Below, one piece after another: positions 14,942 through 24,234 of a stretch of 64,000 bases of DNA. Source of the stretch: Bacillota bacterium (GTDB lineage: Bacteria; Bacillota; Clostridia; Acetivibrionales; JAEXSP01); contig JAEXSP010000026.1 in assembly GCA_023453795.1 (NCBI GenBank), positions 1 to 64,000 on the forward strand, read 5' to 3'. Positions within the stretch are counted from its first letter, which is position 1. Each line of letters starts with the position of its first letter. A program made the translations under genes and the position numbers. Below the pieces are notes generated by a model that searched no databases, had not been told where the DNA came from, and saw nothing but the letters and a program-made list of their open reading frames with translations.

Positions 14942-15550
14942 CTAGTCTATAATCTTATTATCCCTTATGTCCCCATTACCAAGCTGTACATTTTTAGGAA
15001 TCTCGCAATCTCTTACTGTAAGCGTAGAGACTTTCTCCTTGAAGTCCTTTGTCAAAACACTATCCCGTATTTCTGCCTCCCCACCTTCAACATACGATAC
15101 AGTACAGCCGTCAGTACGAATATACTTTCCATAAATTTGAACCGGAGTATTTTTGGGAACATATACAACAAAGTTATACTCAAAAGAATCTGTTTCAAAA
15201 AAACGATCCTGATATTCTTTAATCTGCATCAGCGGAAGCCATGTCCATGAGCTTATAACTGTTTTATTTTCCTTTGCACCATTTATGTTTCTTACAGATA
15301 TTCTATTACCGGAGGCAATTACTTCGTAATTCCGTTTATTGTCATATATATTGGAACTCACCTTAACATACCTATTGTTCCACTTTTTCACCTTGACGGT
15401 ATAATCTTTGAAATCAAAACTTATATCCTGAGTTTTATCAATTTCGATCTTTTTCTCGTAGGAGCTGACTTTTTCATTGCCTGTCGAAAATGTTATTACC
15501 GAAGCTGCTACAGTCAGTAGGACAAAGAGTGCAATCAATACCTTTTTCAT
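14942..15550 (-). CDS. Membrane-anchored extracellular protein of unknown function
   Basis: No family recognised. From the ATG at 15550 (GGAGGTGAAAGCATA upstream, overlapping the previous stop as TAATG) the protein has 202 residues. It has an N-terminal signal anchor (MKKVLIALFVLLTVAASV, about 1-20) and a beta-rich extracellular body without cysteines. The repeated short strands with 'VKVSSN', 'NRISVRN', 'AEIRDSV' and 'LTVRDCEI' suggest a right-handed beta-helix or an adhesin-like domain of the DUF4097 sort; that is structural guesswork. It is the last gene of the gntR-ABC operon, so it probably works with that transporter, for example as a surface partner. Confidence 0.65.
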   Translation of the reverse strand: MKKVLIALFVLLTVAASVITFSTGNEKVSSYEKKIEIDKTQDISFDFKDYTVKVKKWNNRYVKVSSNIYDNKRNYEVIASGNRISVRNINGAKENKTVISSWTWLPLMQIKEYQDRFFETDSFEYNFVVYVPKNTPVQIYGKYIRTDGCTVSYVEGGEAEIRDSVLTKDFKEKVSTLTVRDCEIPKNVQLGNGDIRDNKIID

Positions 15551-16284
15551 TATGCTTTCACCTCCATTTTTCTTAATGGCAAGTAGCTTATAAATTGGAA
15601 TAAAACCGAACAAGCTATGAGCTTAACTATTAGAATAACAAGAGATTGTTCTCCGACGAAAAACATCAGTATGTTATACAATGCAACTCTGCCGACATGA
15701 AATGTAAAAGGCAAGCCTGCTGCTAATCCAAAAATGATAAGTGCACGATACTTAAATCTTGCGAAAATCATGAACAGACAATAAGTAAAACAAGTAAACA
15801 TCAACACATAACACAATGAAATCCAAAAGCCTATCAGGAACGAGCTTATTGTAACATTATTAATATAAGTTAAATTCTCAATATAGCCTGACAGTATCCG
15901 GCCTATTGCACCCTCAAAGACATAAGTTACAGAGGACATTATCAGTAATAAAGCTGCATTAACAAAAAACATTATATAATTACAGATAGTATAGGTCAGC
16001 CTATCTATCGGAAACGAAAACGCAGATTTCTTCTGTTTTCCCGCAGCCATTATTATACCCGAGACAAACATGCAAACTACTGTTGTGCCAAACCCATTAG
16101 TCAGCGTTCCTCCGCTGTTGCTGCTCTGAAGCCCTAAAGATGCCATAATCAAGCTTGTTGCCATGGTTATTATCATATAACCAAAAAAAATACATCCACC
16201 AATAATGTAAAGAGATTTTGAATCAATCAGGTCGCTATAGAAAAAGCCCTTCATTGCCCTCAGCCGGTTATCCTTCAAATTCAT
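15550..16284 (-). CDS. ABC transporter permease, YtrC/D-like
   Basis: From an ATG at 16284 the product has 244 residues with six predicted membrane helices and short loops, typical of ABC-2 permeases. The start is chosen behind 'GGCGGTGGG' and overlaps the ATPase gene end by 17 bases. The N-terminal 'RAMKGFFYSDLIDSKSLYIIG' resembles permeases of GntR-controlled (Ytr-like) transporters. It should form the membrane part of the transporter encoded by the gene just upstream. Confidence 0.8.
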   Translation of the reverse strand: MNLKDNRLRAMKGFFYSDLIDSKSLYIIGGCIFFGYMIITMATSLIMASLGLQSSNSGGTLTNGFGTTVVCMFVSGIIMAAGKQKKSAFSFPIDRLTYTICNYIMFFVNAALLLIMSSVTYVFEGAIGRILSGYIENLTYINNVTISSFLIGFWISLCYVLMFTCFTYCLFMIFARFKYRALIIFGLAAGLPFTFHVGRVALYNILMFFVGEQSLVILIVKLIACSVLFQFISYLPLRKMEVKA

Positions 16285-17167
16285 CAAACCCACCGCCTTT
16301 TTCGTTTTTTGTAAGCCAAATATAGACATCTTCAATTTTTGCATTACTAATGTCAACATTATTATTTTCCAGATAGGTCAGTTCTTCACTCTTCAGATCG
16401 TTTACTATACCGGCTATGATACTGTTGCCAAAGCTTTCAGTATTCAGAACCTGCTTCTTGGCCAGAAAAGGCTTTAGTATTTCATCCTTGCCATTAAGCA
16501 GAATAGCGTAACCCTGCAACTCCTCTATGGATTTTTGGAAAACCAGCTTTCCTTTGTGAATCAGTATCATTTCTTCAAGCATATTCTCAAGTTCTGACAT
16601 CAGGTGGCTTGATAGTATAAAGCTTCTTGGATTTTCTATGTAATCCTTCAGCATAATGTTATAGAATTCTTTTCGTACTGCTACATCCAGTCCCAGAGTA
16701 GGTTCATCCATAATAGTCAGGGGTGATCTGCTTGCAAGTCCCATTATCATGTTGAATTGTGTCTTCATGCCCCTTGACAGTTTTTTATATTTTTGTTTTT
16801 CATTCAGGTCAAAATACTTTATTAGCTTTCTGGCAAAGCCGTTATCCCAATTCTTATAGTAGATTTGACCTATTTTAAGCAGTTCGCCAAGCTTTAAGGA
16901 AGTATTATAGCTGACTTCCTCATCTATAAAAATCATATTTGAGAGTACGGAAAGGTTATCAAACGGTTCTCCCCCCAATACGGTTATATTTCCTGAAGTC
17001 GGCAGAATGTATCCTGCGCAGGTTTTCAGGAAAGTAGTCTTACCGGCACCGTTTCTTCCGATAAGTCCGATCATCTTATTCTCTCCTATCGAAAGGCTCA
17101 GCTCGCTCAAGGCTTCTTTGTTCTTATATGCTTTTGTAAGATTGGTGCAGTTGATAACTGTACTCAA
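16268..17167 (-). CDS. ABC transporter ATPase, YtrB-like
   Basis: The 299-residue ATPase has Walker A GRNGAGKTT, Walker B 'LTIMDEPTLGLD', H-loop 'LSSHLMSE' and a diverged signature LSRGMKTQ in place of LSGGQ. This divergence is usual in YtrB/BcrA-type ATPases that face ABC-2 permeases. The C-terminal extension (about 215-299) is also typical. Translation starts at TTG (17167) with GGAGGGG seven bases upstream; TTGA overlaps the gntR stop, showing tight coupling. In Bacillus the Ytr system responds to cell-wall antibiotics; a comparable role here is inference. Confidence 0.88.
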   Translation of the reverse strand: MSTVINCTNLTKAYKNKEALSELSLSIGENKMIGLIGRNGAGKTTFLKTCAGYILPTSGNITVLGGEPFDNLSVLSNMIFIDEEVSYNTSLKLGELLKIGQIYYKNWDNGFARKLIKYFDLNEKQKYKKLSRGMKTQFNMIMGLASRSPLTIMDEPTLGLDVAVRKEFYNIMLKDYIENPRSFILSSHLMSELENMLEEMILIHKGKLVFQKSIEELQGYAILLNGKDEILKPFLAKKQVLNTESFGNSIIAGIVNDLKSEELTYLENNNVDISNAKIEDVYIWLTKNEKGGGFDEFEG

Positions 17168-17541
17168 TTTTCATCCCCTCCATCATAATCATCGATCATC
17201 TTTTTTAATTCCTCGTTCCCTATATTCAGCTTTCTTGCTTCAATAATCAGTTCCTTTAAAATGCTTGTTAAAAAGACCTTTTTTCTTTTTTCTTGTATCA
17301 TGCCCTTTGCATCGACTGAAACATGCATACCTAAACCTCTTTTCTTATAAAGTATTCCTTCTGAAACCAGAAGATTGATTCCCTTAGCAGCTGTTGCAGG
17401 ATTCACATTGAATTGCTTTGATATCTGGTATTGCGAGTAAGCCTGCTCGTCTCCAGCCAGTATCCCGTTAAGGATGTCATCTTCTATCCCCTCTGCTATC
17501 TGAAGGTATATGGGCTTTAAACTATCTAACTCTATCTTCAT
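17164..17541 (-). CDS. GntR-family regulator, YtrA subfamily
   Basis: A 125-residue YtrA-type GntR regulator. The winged helix begins 'PIYLQIAEGIEDDILNGIL' and contains 'YSQYQISKQFNVNPATAAKGINLLVSEGILYKKRGLGMHV' (about 36-75), with only a short C-terminal dimerisation helix pair, as usual for YtrA. It leads the operon with the ABC ATPase, permease and surface protein. A perfect 10-bp inverted repeat (17559-17582) overlaps the operon's -10 region, so autorepression is strongly suggested. GGTGG precedes the ATG. Confidence 0.92.
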   Translation of the reverse strand: MKIELDSLKPIYLQIAEGIEDDILNGILAGDEQAYSQYQISKQFNVNPATAAKGINLLVSEGILYKKRGLGMHVSVDAKGMIQEKRKKVFLTSILKELIIEARKLNIGNEELKKMIDDYDGGDEN

Positions 17542-17558
17542 TACTCCACCACCTTGTC

Positions 17559-17582
17559 ACTACATTACTCATGTAATGTAGT
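17559..17582. promoter_or_regulatory. GntR (YtrA) operator
   Basis: ACTACATTAC-TCAT-GTAATGTAGT is a perfect inverted repeat of two 10-bp arms. It covers the last bases of the -10 box and the start of transcription of the gntR operon, an ideal place for repression. Confidence 0.85.
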
Positions 17583-17608
17583 ATAGACACCCTGATGAAA
17601 TTTGTCAA
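17580..17608 (-). promoter_or_regulatory. gntR-ABC operon promoter
   Basis: On the minus strand consensus TTGACA (17608-17603) and TATACT (17585-17580) are separated by 17 bases. Confidence 0.85.
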
Positions 17609-17641
17609 TATGCTTTATAAAAAATGTTCAATTTGAGAGCA

Positions 17642-17671
17642 TTGCCATTTCCGTCACCTTAATGTTATACT
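17642..17671 (+). promoter_or_regulatory. rqcH promoter
   Basis: TTGCCA (17642-17647) and TATACT (17666-17671) are spaced by 18 bases; transcription would begin about 25 bases before the rqcH start codon. Confidence 0.65.
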
Positions 17672-17702
17672 ATTATGAAGAAATTCTCGGGAGGTGTTTA
17701 TT

Positions 17703-19451
17703 GTGCCGTTTGACGGAGTTGTAACAAAATGCATTGTTAATGAATTGACCGATATGATTGTCGGAGGACGGGTTGAGAAGATTTTTCAGCCTGAAAGCGA
17801 CGAGATTGTTATAGGCATAAGGTCAAAGGGCGTAAATCTAAAGCTTGTGCTGAGTGCAAGCCCTAATTATCCGAGAATTCATATTACTGAAACAACTAAG
17901 GAAAACCCAGCTGTACCGCCTGTATTCTGTATGCTCTTAAGAAAGCATCTTTCCGGCGGAAGGATTACCGGCATAGAATTTCATGATTTCGAAAGAATTG
18001 TTACAATTCTGATAGAATCCATAAACGAACTCGGTGACCTTACAATTAAAAAGCTTATAATAGAAATTATGGGAAGACACAGCAATATCATCCTGACTAA
18101 TTCTCAAAACAGGATACTAGATTCCATTAAGCATGTTGACAGTGAAATAAGCAGCAAGAGAGAAATCATGCCTGCAAGGGAATACATGTTTCCTCCTGCT
18201 CAAGATAAAACAAGCCCTGAAAACCTGGACATTGAGCAGTTTGTTTCGGGATTCAAATATTCTGCAGTTCCTGTTGAAAAACATATCTTGAATGAAATTA
18301 AAGGCTTCAGCCCTTTTATTTGTTCCGGTATATGTCAATCTGCCGGAATCAATGGCAAAATGCCTGCTTCTTCTCTTGACAGTTTTCAAACTGACATATT
18401 GAAGAAAAGTCTTGAGGACACTATACGGGCAATAAAGGCTTCCGGATTTCAGCCGTTTATTATTTATTGTGACAAAGCCTTTAAAGAACCCTTGGACTTT
18501 TACTGTCTCAGGCTTTCAGACATTCAATTTGAAAAACAGATGAATTCGATGAACAATGTTCTTGATTTCTTTTATGCGGCCAAGGACGGCTTTGAGAGGC
18601 TTAAGCAAAAAAAAGTCGACATCCTTAAGGTTTTGAATTCCAACATCGAAAGATGCCATAAAAAGCTTGCGATCCAGCAGGACAAACTGAGAGAGGTTTC
18701 CGACAGGGAAAAGCTCAAGCTGTACGGAGAACTGATAACGGCAAATATTTACTGCATGCCGGCGTCTGTCGGTAAAATATCCTTATTGAACTATTACAGT
18801 GATAATGAAGAATATGTGGATATACCCTTGGATGAAAACCTAAGTGCGCAACAAAATGCACAGAGATACTTCAAAAGATATACCAAAGCCAAAAGCGCTT
18901 TTGTCAATACAAATGTACAGCATGCAGAAACCCTGAAAGAGCTTGAATATCTGGAAAGCGTCCTTCACCTTCTGGATAATTGTTCAAATCTGCAGGAGAT
19001 TAGCGAAATAAGGCAGGAACTATGTGAGGAAGGCTATATTGCTGTCAGGAAAAAGGATTCTAAAAAGAACATTAAAACATCTCAGCCTCTTCATTTTACA
19101 TCATCAGACGGTTATGAGATATTAGTCGGCAAAAATAACAGGCAAAATGACCTGCTGACTTTAAAAACAGCAGCTTCCAATGATATATGGCTCCATACGA
19201 GGAACATACCCGGCTCACATGTAATAATTAAGAAGCAGCAAAACGATATACCCGAAGCCACCTTGCTTGAAGCCGCACTATTAGCGGCATTTCACAGTAA
19301 GGCAAGGATGTCATCCAACGTTCCGGTTGATTACACCCAGGTTAGAAATGTAAAAAAGCCCGGCGGTGCAAAGCCAGGCATGGTTATATATGAAAACTAT
19401 AGAACTGTTATTGTAACTCCTGATGAGGATAAAGTGAATAAAATGAAGTAA
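17703..19451 (+). CDS. rqcH: Rqc2 homologue RqcH (NFACT protein)
   Basis: A 582-residue NFACT/FbpA-family protein. RqcH binds stalled 50S-peptidyl-tRNA complexes and recruits tRNA-Ala to add C-terminal alanine tails that mark nascent chains for degradation; older annotations call it fibronectin-binding protein. The N-terminal NFACT-N domain begins 'PFDGVVTKCIVNELTDMIVGGRVEKIFQP'. The middle is helical/coiled (about 290-440). The C-terminal NFACT-R domain contains 'LVGKNNRQNDLLTLK', 'NDIWLHTRNIPGSHVII' and 'VRNVKKPGGAKPGMVIY'. GTG at 17703 is taken as the start because GGGAGG lies eight bases upstream and the product then begins like other RqcH proteins. It is monocistronic. Confidence 0.92.
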   Translation: MPFDGVVTKCIVNELTDMIVGGRVEKIFQPESDEIVIGIRSKGVNLKLVLSASPNYPRIHITETTKENPAVPPVFCMLLRKHLSGGRITGIEFHDFERIVTILIESINELGDLTIKKLIIEIMGRHSNIILTNSQNRILDSIKHVDSEISSKREIMPAREYMFPPAQDKTSPENLDIEQFVSGFKYSAVPVEKHILNEIKGFSPFICSGICQSAGINGKMPASSLDSFQTDILKKSLEDTIRAIKASGFQPFIIYCDKAFKEPLDFYCLRLSDIQFEKQMNSMNNVLDFFYAAKDGFERLKQKKVDILKVLNSNIERCHKKLAIQQDKLREVSDREKLKLYGELITANIYCMPASVGKISLLNYYSDNEEYVDIPLDENLSAQQNAQRYFKRYTKAKSAFVNTNVQHAETLKELEYLESVLHLLDNCSNLQEISEIRQELCEEGYIAVRKKDSKKNIKTSQPLHFTSSDGYEILVGKNNRQNDLLTLKTAASNDIWLHTRNIPGSHVIIKKQQNDIPEATLLEAALLAAFHSKARMSSNVPVDYTQVRNVKKPGGAKPGMVIYENYRTVIVTPDEDKVNKMK

Positions 19452-19512
19452 AACCCCGGATGACCAAGTAATGCAAATTTTCTGACATAAAGGCCATATA
19501 CCTCCAGGGGGC

Positions 19513-19908
19513 TTATTTAACAAGCCCCAGTTTCCCCATTACCTCTACCAGTTTTTCAGTATTGATCGGTTTTGCGGCATAAGCCTCGCAGCCGGAATCA
19601 AAAGCGTGGAAAACACCTTGAGTTTCATTCAATGCGGTAGTCATTATTACTTTTGCTTTTTTATCATCCTCAACAAAATTCTGCCTTTCTATTTCTCTAA
19701 TAGCTTTAAGGGCTTTTACACCATCCATCTTGGGCATCATAATGTCAAGGCAAACCAAATCGTATGGATTCTTTTCATATAAAGCAAGCATAAACGCTTC
19801 CACAGCCTCTACTCCGTCTACAGTAATATCGCAATCTCCATATTTAGATAGAAATTTAAAAATGAACTTTCTGCTTGCCATATCATCTTCTGCAATCAGT
19901 ATCCGCAT
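19513..19908 (-). CDS. Stand-alone receiver response regulator
   Basis: A 131-residue receiver domain with EDD (7-9), Asp55 in YDLVCLDIMMP, Thr in 'MTTALNET' and Lys in 'AAKPIN'. The start is the ATG behind GAGGTGG at 19908. It is the last gene of the chemosensory operon, 23 bases after the hybrid-kinase gene, and is probably that kinase's output or phosphate sink. It is paralogous to the receiver at 5503-5898; both follow a hybrid kinase gene. A short hairpin (19507-19527) overlaps its stop. Confidence 0.92.
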   Translation of the reverse strand: MRILIAEDDMASRKFIFKFLSKYGDCDITVDGVEAVEAFMLALYEKNPYDLVCLDIMMPKMDGVKALKAIREIERQNFVEDDKKAKVIMTTALNETQGVFHAFDSGCEAYAAKPINTEKLVEVMGKLGLVK

Positions 19909-19931
19909 AATTACCACCTCATAGAAAAATT

Positions 19932-22268
19932 TTAGGTATATAGATTAGCTTTCAACCTTACTGCCAAATCTTTAATTTCCTCAGTATTTCCTTTTCTCGC
20001 TGCCATTTCAATCTTGAATGCAATATTTTTTATTTGATTATGCCCTTCTAAAGATGCCATTTCTTTAATTTTATGAGCCATTTGTTCTACAGCATCAGGA
20101 TTATCGATATTGGACAAAATTTCTCCGATTATCCTGCCGTACTCCGAAGTCCCGGTTTTAATCCCGGAATCATTCTCCTGCATTGCGTTGGAAATTGCAA
20201 ACCGTCCCAAAAGCTTTTCTAATTCTGTTCTGTCCATATCAGCCGATTTAGCAGCTTTGTCAATTAATGAAGAAAGTTCGTCGAAATCTACTGGCTTTGT
20301 CAGATAGTAATCCATTCCAGCTGAAAGGAACTTTTCCTTGTCTCCCTTAAGAGCACATGCCGTTAAAGCGATTATGGGTACATGGGCCTCTGTCTCCTTC
20401 TCAATGCTCCTTATTCTTTTTGTTGTCTCTATTCCGTCCATTTGCGGCATTTGTATATCCATCAGTATTATGTCAAACTTTTGGGCGCCAACCTTTTCCA
20501 ATGCTTCAACTCCATTATTTGCTATACATAAGCGGTATCCCTTCATTTTAATCCATTGTTCCATAAGAATCTGATTTATCTTGTCATCCTCTACGAGAAG
20601 GATTTCCAGATCACAGTAAGTATTCTCCGTACCTTCTGTATTCACTATATCCCTGTCGACTGTTTTTTCTACAATAGTTTCTTCGTAATTAAACTCTACA
20701 GTAAAACTAAAAGTGCTGCCCTTTCCTTTTTCGCTTTCTACGTTAATCGTGCCTCCAAGCATTTCCACAAGATGTTTTGATATCGCAAGCCCCAATCCCG
20801 TGCCGCCATACTTCCGTGTTATGGATCCGTCAACCTGGCTGAAGCTCTTAAACAGCATAGGCATTTCACTTTTTGATATGCCGATCCCGGTATCACTTAT
20901 ACTGAATTCGAGTTTAACTCTATTGTCGGACATAACATTTTTTACACATAATGAAACAACTCCTTGATCTGTAAATTTTACAGCATTACTAATAAGGTTG
21001 TTAAGTATTTGCTGCAGTTTGCCGGCATCACCCGATAGAACCTCAGGAATATCAGGGTCCACTTTATATATAAGCTCAAGGCCCTTTTCATAAACAGCCC
21101 TTGCATGATGCGATTTTATAGTGCTGTCAATAAGGCTTCTGATCTTGAACTGCACGCTATCAACAGACATCTTCCCGGCTTCTATTTTCGAAAGATCCAG
21201 TATGTCGTTTATGACATTAAGAAGAGTATTGGCACAAGTTTTGATTATTTTAAGATTCTCCAATTGATCAGTTGTAAGGGCTGTAGACAGAGTCAAATCA
21301 GTCATGCCGACGATTCCATTTAAAGGTGTGCGGATCTCATGGCTCATGTTGGCAAGAAACTCGCTTTTCAACCTATTTGCAGTTTCAGCAGTTTCCTTGG
21401 CCTTTTTCATCTCGTCCACTATTTTTTTTCTTTCCGTAATGTTGTCTAAAACCAAAATAATATGCCTTTTATCGATTTCTATCACTTCCGTATATACTTT
21501 CAGCCATAAATGTTCTATGGCTTCGCCAATAACAAAGGAATGACAGATTTCAATCCCATTGGTGGTTGTTCCGTTAGTAAAGATTTCCTTTATCAGAGCA
21601 TTAAGTCGGCACAAATCACATATGTCCCTTTTTCCGCAGCATTCATCCTGTCCTATGCTGTGTATGCATCCCATTACATCCCCGAAATGCTTTCCGATTA
21701 CGTTATCTCCTTCTTTTGAAAACATTTCCAAGGCTTTTCTATTTATTTGATGAATTCTCCTGTCTTCATTGAGTATGATCATACTCATAGGAGCGGCATT
21801 AAAAACCCTTTCAAGATTTCTTTGTTCACTTGCAAGCTTTTCTTCTGCACTTCTTATTCTTGTTATATCTCTGAAAACAACTACAACACCTAAATCTTCA
21901 GTACCATGTATTATAGGTGAACTGTTGGCAGAAATGATTCTTTCAGTACTGTCTTTAGAAACAAGCACTGTCGATTTTTTAAGCCCGACACTTGTACCGT
22001 TTTTTTTCACAAGGTCAAAAGGATTCTCACATTCCTTGCCGGTGTCTTTGTTTTTTATTCTGAAGACTTCAGTAAGCGGCCTGTTTTTTGATTCTATCTG
22101 CGTCCAGCCGGTCAGGTATTGGGCTGCACGATTCATCATAGTAATTTTTCCTTCGGCATTCGTAGTTATGATACCGTCACCAATGCTTCTGAGAGTAACC
22201 GCAAGCCTCTTTTTTTGTTGTAGTATGGCTTTCTCAATTGCTTTTCTTTTTACTTCCCTGTCAGCCAT
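19932..22268 (-). CDS. PAS-containing hybrid sensor histidine kinase
   Basis: The 778-residue soluble kinase contains: PAS domain 1 (about 22-138), PAS domain 2 (about 150-280), HisKA with intact H box SHEIRTPLNG (His310), HATPase with N box NLISNAVKF, G1 DTGIG and G2 GGTGLGLAI, receiver (Asp604 in FDIILMDIQMP) and a C-terminal HPt-like segment (AHKIKEMASLEG, His732). No membrane helix is present. The second PAS holds a tight cysteine group (DECCGKRDICDLC, about 209-220) that could bind a metal or cofactor. It is transcribed with che genes and a receiver gene. AAAGGAG precedes the ATG. It is the intact relative of the degenerate kinase at 5919-7409. Confidence 0.92.
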   Translation of the reverse strand: MADREVKRKAIEKAILQQKKRLAVTLRSIGDGIITTNAEGKITMMNRAAQYLTGWTQIESKNRPLTEVFRIKNKDTGKECENPFDLVKKNGTSVGLKKSTVLVSKDSTERIISANSSPIIHGTEDLGVVVVFRDITRIRSAEEKLASEQRNLERVFNAAPMSMIILNEDRRIHQINRKALEMFSKEGDNVIGKHFGDVMGCIHSIGQDECCGKRDICDLCRLNALIKEIFTNGTTTNGIEICHSFVIGEAIEHLWLKVYTEVIEIDKRHIILVLDNITERKKIVDEMKKAKETAETANRLKSEFLANMSHEIRTPLNGIVGMTDLTLSTALTTDQLENLKIIKTCANTLLNVINDILDLSKIEAGKMSVDSVQFKIRSLIDSTIKSHHARAVYEKGLELIYKVDPDIPEVLSGDAGKLQQILNNLISNAVKFTDQGVVSLCVKNVMSDNRVKLEFSISDTGIGISKSEMPMLFKSFSQVDGSITRKYGGTGLGLAISKHLVEMLGGTINVESEKGKGSTFSFTVEFNYEETIVEKTVDRDIVNTEGTENTYCDLEILLVEDDKINQILMEQWIKMKGYRLCIANNGVEALEKVGAQKFDIILMDIQMPQMDGIETTKRIRSIEKETEAHVPIIALTACALKGDKEKFLSAGMDYYLTKPVDFDELSSLIDKAAKSADMDRTELEKLLGRFAISNAMQENDSGIKTGTSEYGRIIGEILSNIDNPDAVEQMAHKIKEMASLEGHNQIKNIAFKIEMAARKGNTEEIKDLAVRLKANLYT

Positions 22269-22319
22269 TTTTTATTCTCCTTTGTAATTCGGTCAATGTC
22301 CGCAACACTTTCCAAATCC

Positions 22320-23354
22320 TTAACCTCCGCTGACAAGTGAACATATTGCACGTGCTATATTATCCAAGGGCACCTGCTTCTCAACCGCTCCTATGTCAAA
22401 TGCTACCTTTGGCATTCCATAGACAACTGATGTCTGTTCATCCTGTCCTATAGTCCTTGAACCGTTCTTTCTCATTGCGAGCATCCCTTTTGCGCCATCA
22501 TACCCCATACCTGTTAGAATAACGCCTATGGAATCTTTCCCGTTTTCCTTTGCGATTGATTCGAACAGAACATCTACAGACGGGCAGTGTCCATTTACTT
22601 TTTCTCCTTTAAAGCATTCGACAGTATATGCTGAACCACACCTTTTCAATCTCATATGAAAATCACCTGGAGCAATAAGCGCCCTGCCTGGAATAACCTG
22701 ATCGCCGTTTTTAGCCTCACATACTTCTATACTGCAGATTTCATTGAGCCTTTCCGCATACATTCTTGTAAAGACCGGCGGCATGTGCTGGACAATGACA
22801 ATGCCGGGCATATCCTTGGGTAAAGACCGCAAAACCTGTTGAATTGCTTCAGTTCCCCCTGTTGATGCGCCAATTGCAACAATTTTTCTTTTCTGTGCAG
22901 TGCCGACTTTATTAGTTTGAATTGATGATGAAGCAGCTCTTTTCCAATGGCCTACCTTCGCAGTTGATGCAATTTTTATCTTGATTACCAGTTCATTGAT
23001 AAGTGATTCAAGTCCGGCACCGTTTTTCATATCAGGCTTTGTGACAAAATCGACCGCACCTACATTCAACGCATCAAAAACATTACTGCTTACCGCACTT
23101 ACTACAACAACAGGCAATGGGTATTGAGGCATAAGCCTTTTAAGGAATTCTATTCCGTTCATTTTAGGCATTTCTACATCAAGCGTCATTACATCAGGCT
23201 CAAACTCAAGAATTTTATCACGTGCCATATACGGGTCCGAAGCAGTTGCAACAACTTCAATTACCGGGTCAAGTGATATGCCCCTTGAAATAGCTTCCCG
23301 GAACAAAAGTGAATCGTCCACTACAAGCACCTTGATTTTTCTTTTGATTATCAC
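22320..23354 (-). CDS. cheB: Protein-glutamate methylesterase CheB
   Basis: The 344-residue CheB has an N-terminal receiver (VVDDS, Asp59 in VMTLDVEMP, Lys in VTKPD) and a C-terminal methylesterase domain. The catalytic triad is Ser164 in GASTGG, His190 in QHMPP and Asp286 in GMGYDGAKG. It removes methyl groups from, and deamidates, receptor glutamates for adaptation. The likely start is GTG at 23354 with AAGGA about 11 bases upstream. It follows cheR by seven bases, so the adaptation enzymes are co-translated. Confidence 0.95.
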   Translation of the reverse strand: MIIKRKIKVLVVDDSLLFREAISRGISLDPVIEVVATASDPYMARDKILEFEPDVMTLDVEMPKMNGIEFLKRLMPQYPLPVVVVSAVSSNVFDALNVGAVDFVTKPDMKNGAGLESLINELVIKIKIASTAKVGHWKRAASSSIQTNKVGTAQKRKIVAIGASTGGTEAIQQVLRSLPKDMPGIVIVQHMPPVFTRMYAERLNEICSIEVCEAKNGDQVIPGRALIAPGDFHMRLKRCGSAYTVECFKGEKVNGHCPSVDVLFESIAKENGKDSIGVILTGMGYDGAKGMLAMRKNGSRTIGQDEQTSVVYGMPKVAFDIGAVEKQVPLDNIARAICSLVSGG

Positions 23355-23361
23355 TTTTCAT

Positions 23362-24177
23362 CTATTCCTTTCTATACACCGCGGGCATTATATACTTGTA
23401 TTTCGCTTCCTCTCTGTTAATGGATTCCGAATGTCCGATGAATAAATATCCCCCATCCACAGTAAGCTCATAGAATTTGTTTATAAGCTCGTTTTTAGTC
23501 TTTGGTTCGAAATATATCATAACATTTCTGCAAAAAATCACATGAAACTTATTTTTAAAAGGAAATGCTGATTCCATTAGGTTTAATCTTCTGAATATCA
23601 CTTCGCTCTTCACTTTATCCGAAATCACGCTGGTTTCTTCGTTCTGCCTGTTAAAATAGGATAGTTTCCAATTTTTGGGAAGTGCTTCAATGCTCTCAGT
23701 TGGGTATGTTCCCTTTACTGCAGACTCAAGAACATTCGTTGAAATGTCCGTAGCAAGAATTTTTGTATCCCAAAGTGTTTTTTCGGAACCGAAGAAATCC
23801 AAGTTCATCATTGCCAGTGTATATGGCTCTTCACCGGAAGAACACCCTGCGCTCCAAATCCTCAAATCCCTGCGCTTTGCTTCTGTAGCCTGAAGATAAG
23901 GAAGAACCTTATTTCTGTAATACTCAAAATGCGCCGCTTCCCTCATGAAAAACGTATGGTTCGTTGTAAGCTTATTAATAAGTACTGTTACTTCGTTACC
24001 TGTCTTATCGGAAATAATATTGTCAAAATACTGAGAAAAGGTTTTGAAACCTTTCTGTACCAAGTAATTCTGCAGGCGCCCGACTATTAGTGTTTTTTTA
24101 TGGGACAAGTTGATCCCATAATTAATTTTAATATATTCCGTCAACTTTTTAAACTCATTATCAGTTATTTCAAGCAT
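23362..24177 (-). CDS. cheR: Chemotaxis methyltransferase CheR
   Basis: A 271-residue CheR. The N-terminal helical domain (about 1-80) precedes a SAM-binding methyltransferase fold with 'RIWSAGCSSGEEPYTLAM' as motif I, 'KILATDISTNVLESA' as the acidic loop and 'VIFCRNVMIYF' later. It methylates glutamates on the chemoreceptor. No tetratricopeptide or fused domain is present. Members of this length usually do not need a C-terminal pentapeptide on receptors, in line with the receptor encoded next door, which lacks NWETF. Confidence 0.94.
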   Translation of the reverse strand: MLEITDNEFKKLTEYIKINYGINLSHKKTLIVGRLQNYLVQKGFKTFSQYFDNIISDKTGNEVTVLINKLTTNHTFFMREAAHFEYYRNKVLPYLQATEAKRRDLRIWSAGCSSGEEPYTLAMMNLDFFGSEKTLWDTKILATDISTNVLESAVKGTYPTESIEALPKNWKLSYFNRQNEETSVISDKVKSEVIFRRLNLMESAFPFKNKFHVIFCRNVMIYFEPKTKNELINKFYELTVDGGYLFIGHSESINREEAKYKYIMPAVYRKE

Positions 24178-24234
24178 GTTTTCACCTTTGTATCAAGCCT
24201 CAATTATATACTTTATTAAATGCAAGGGGCATAA

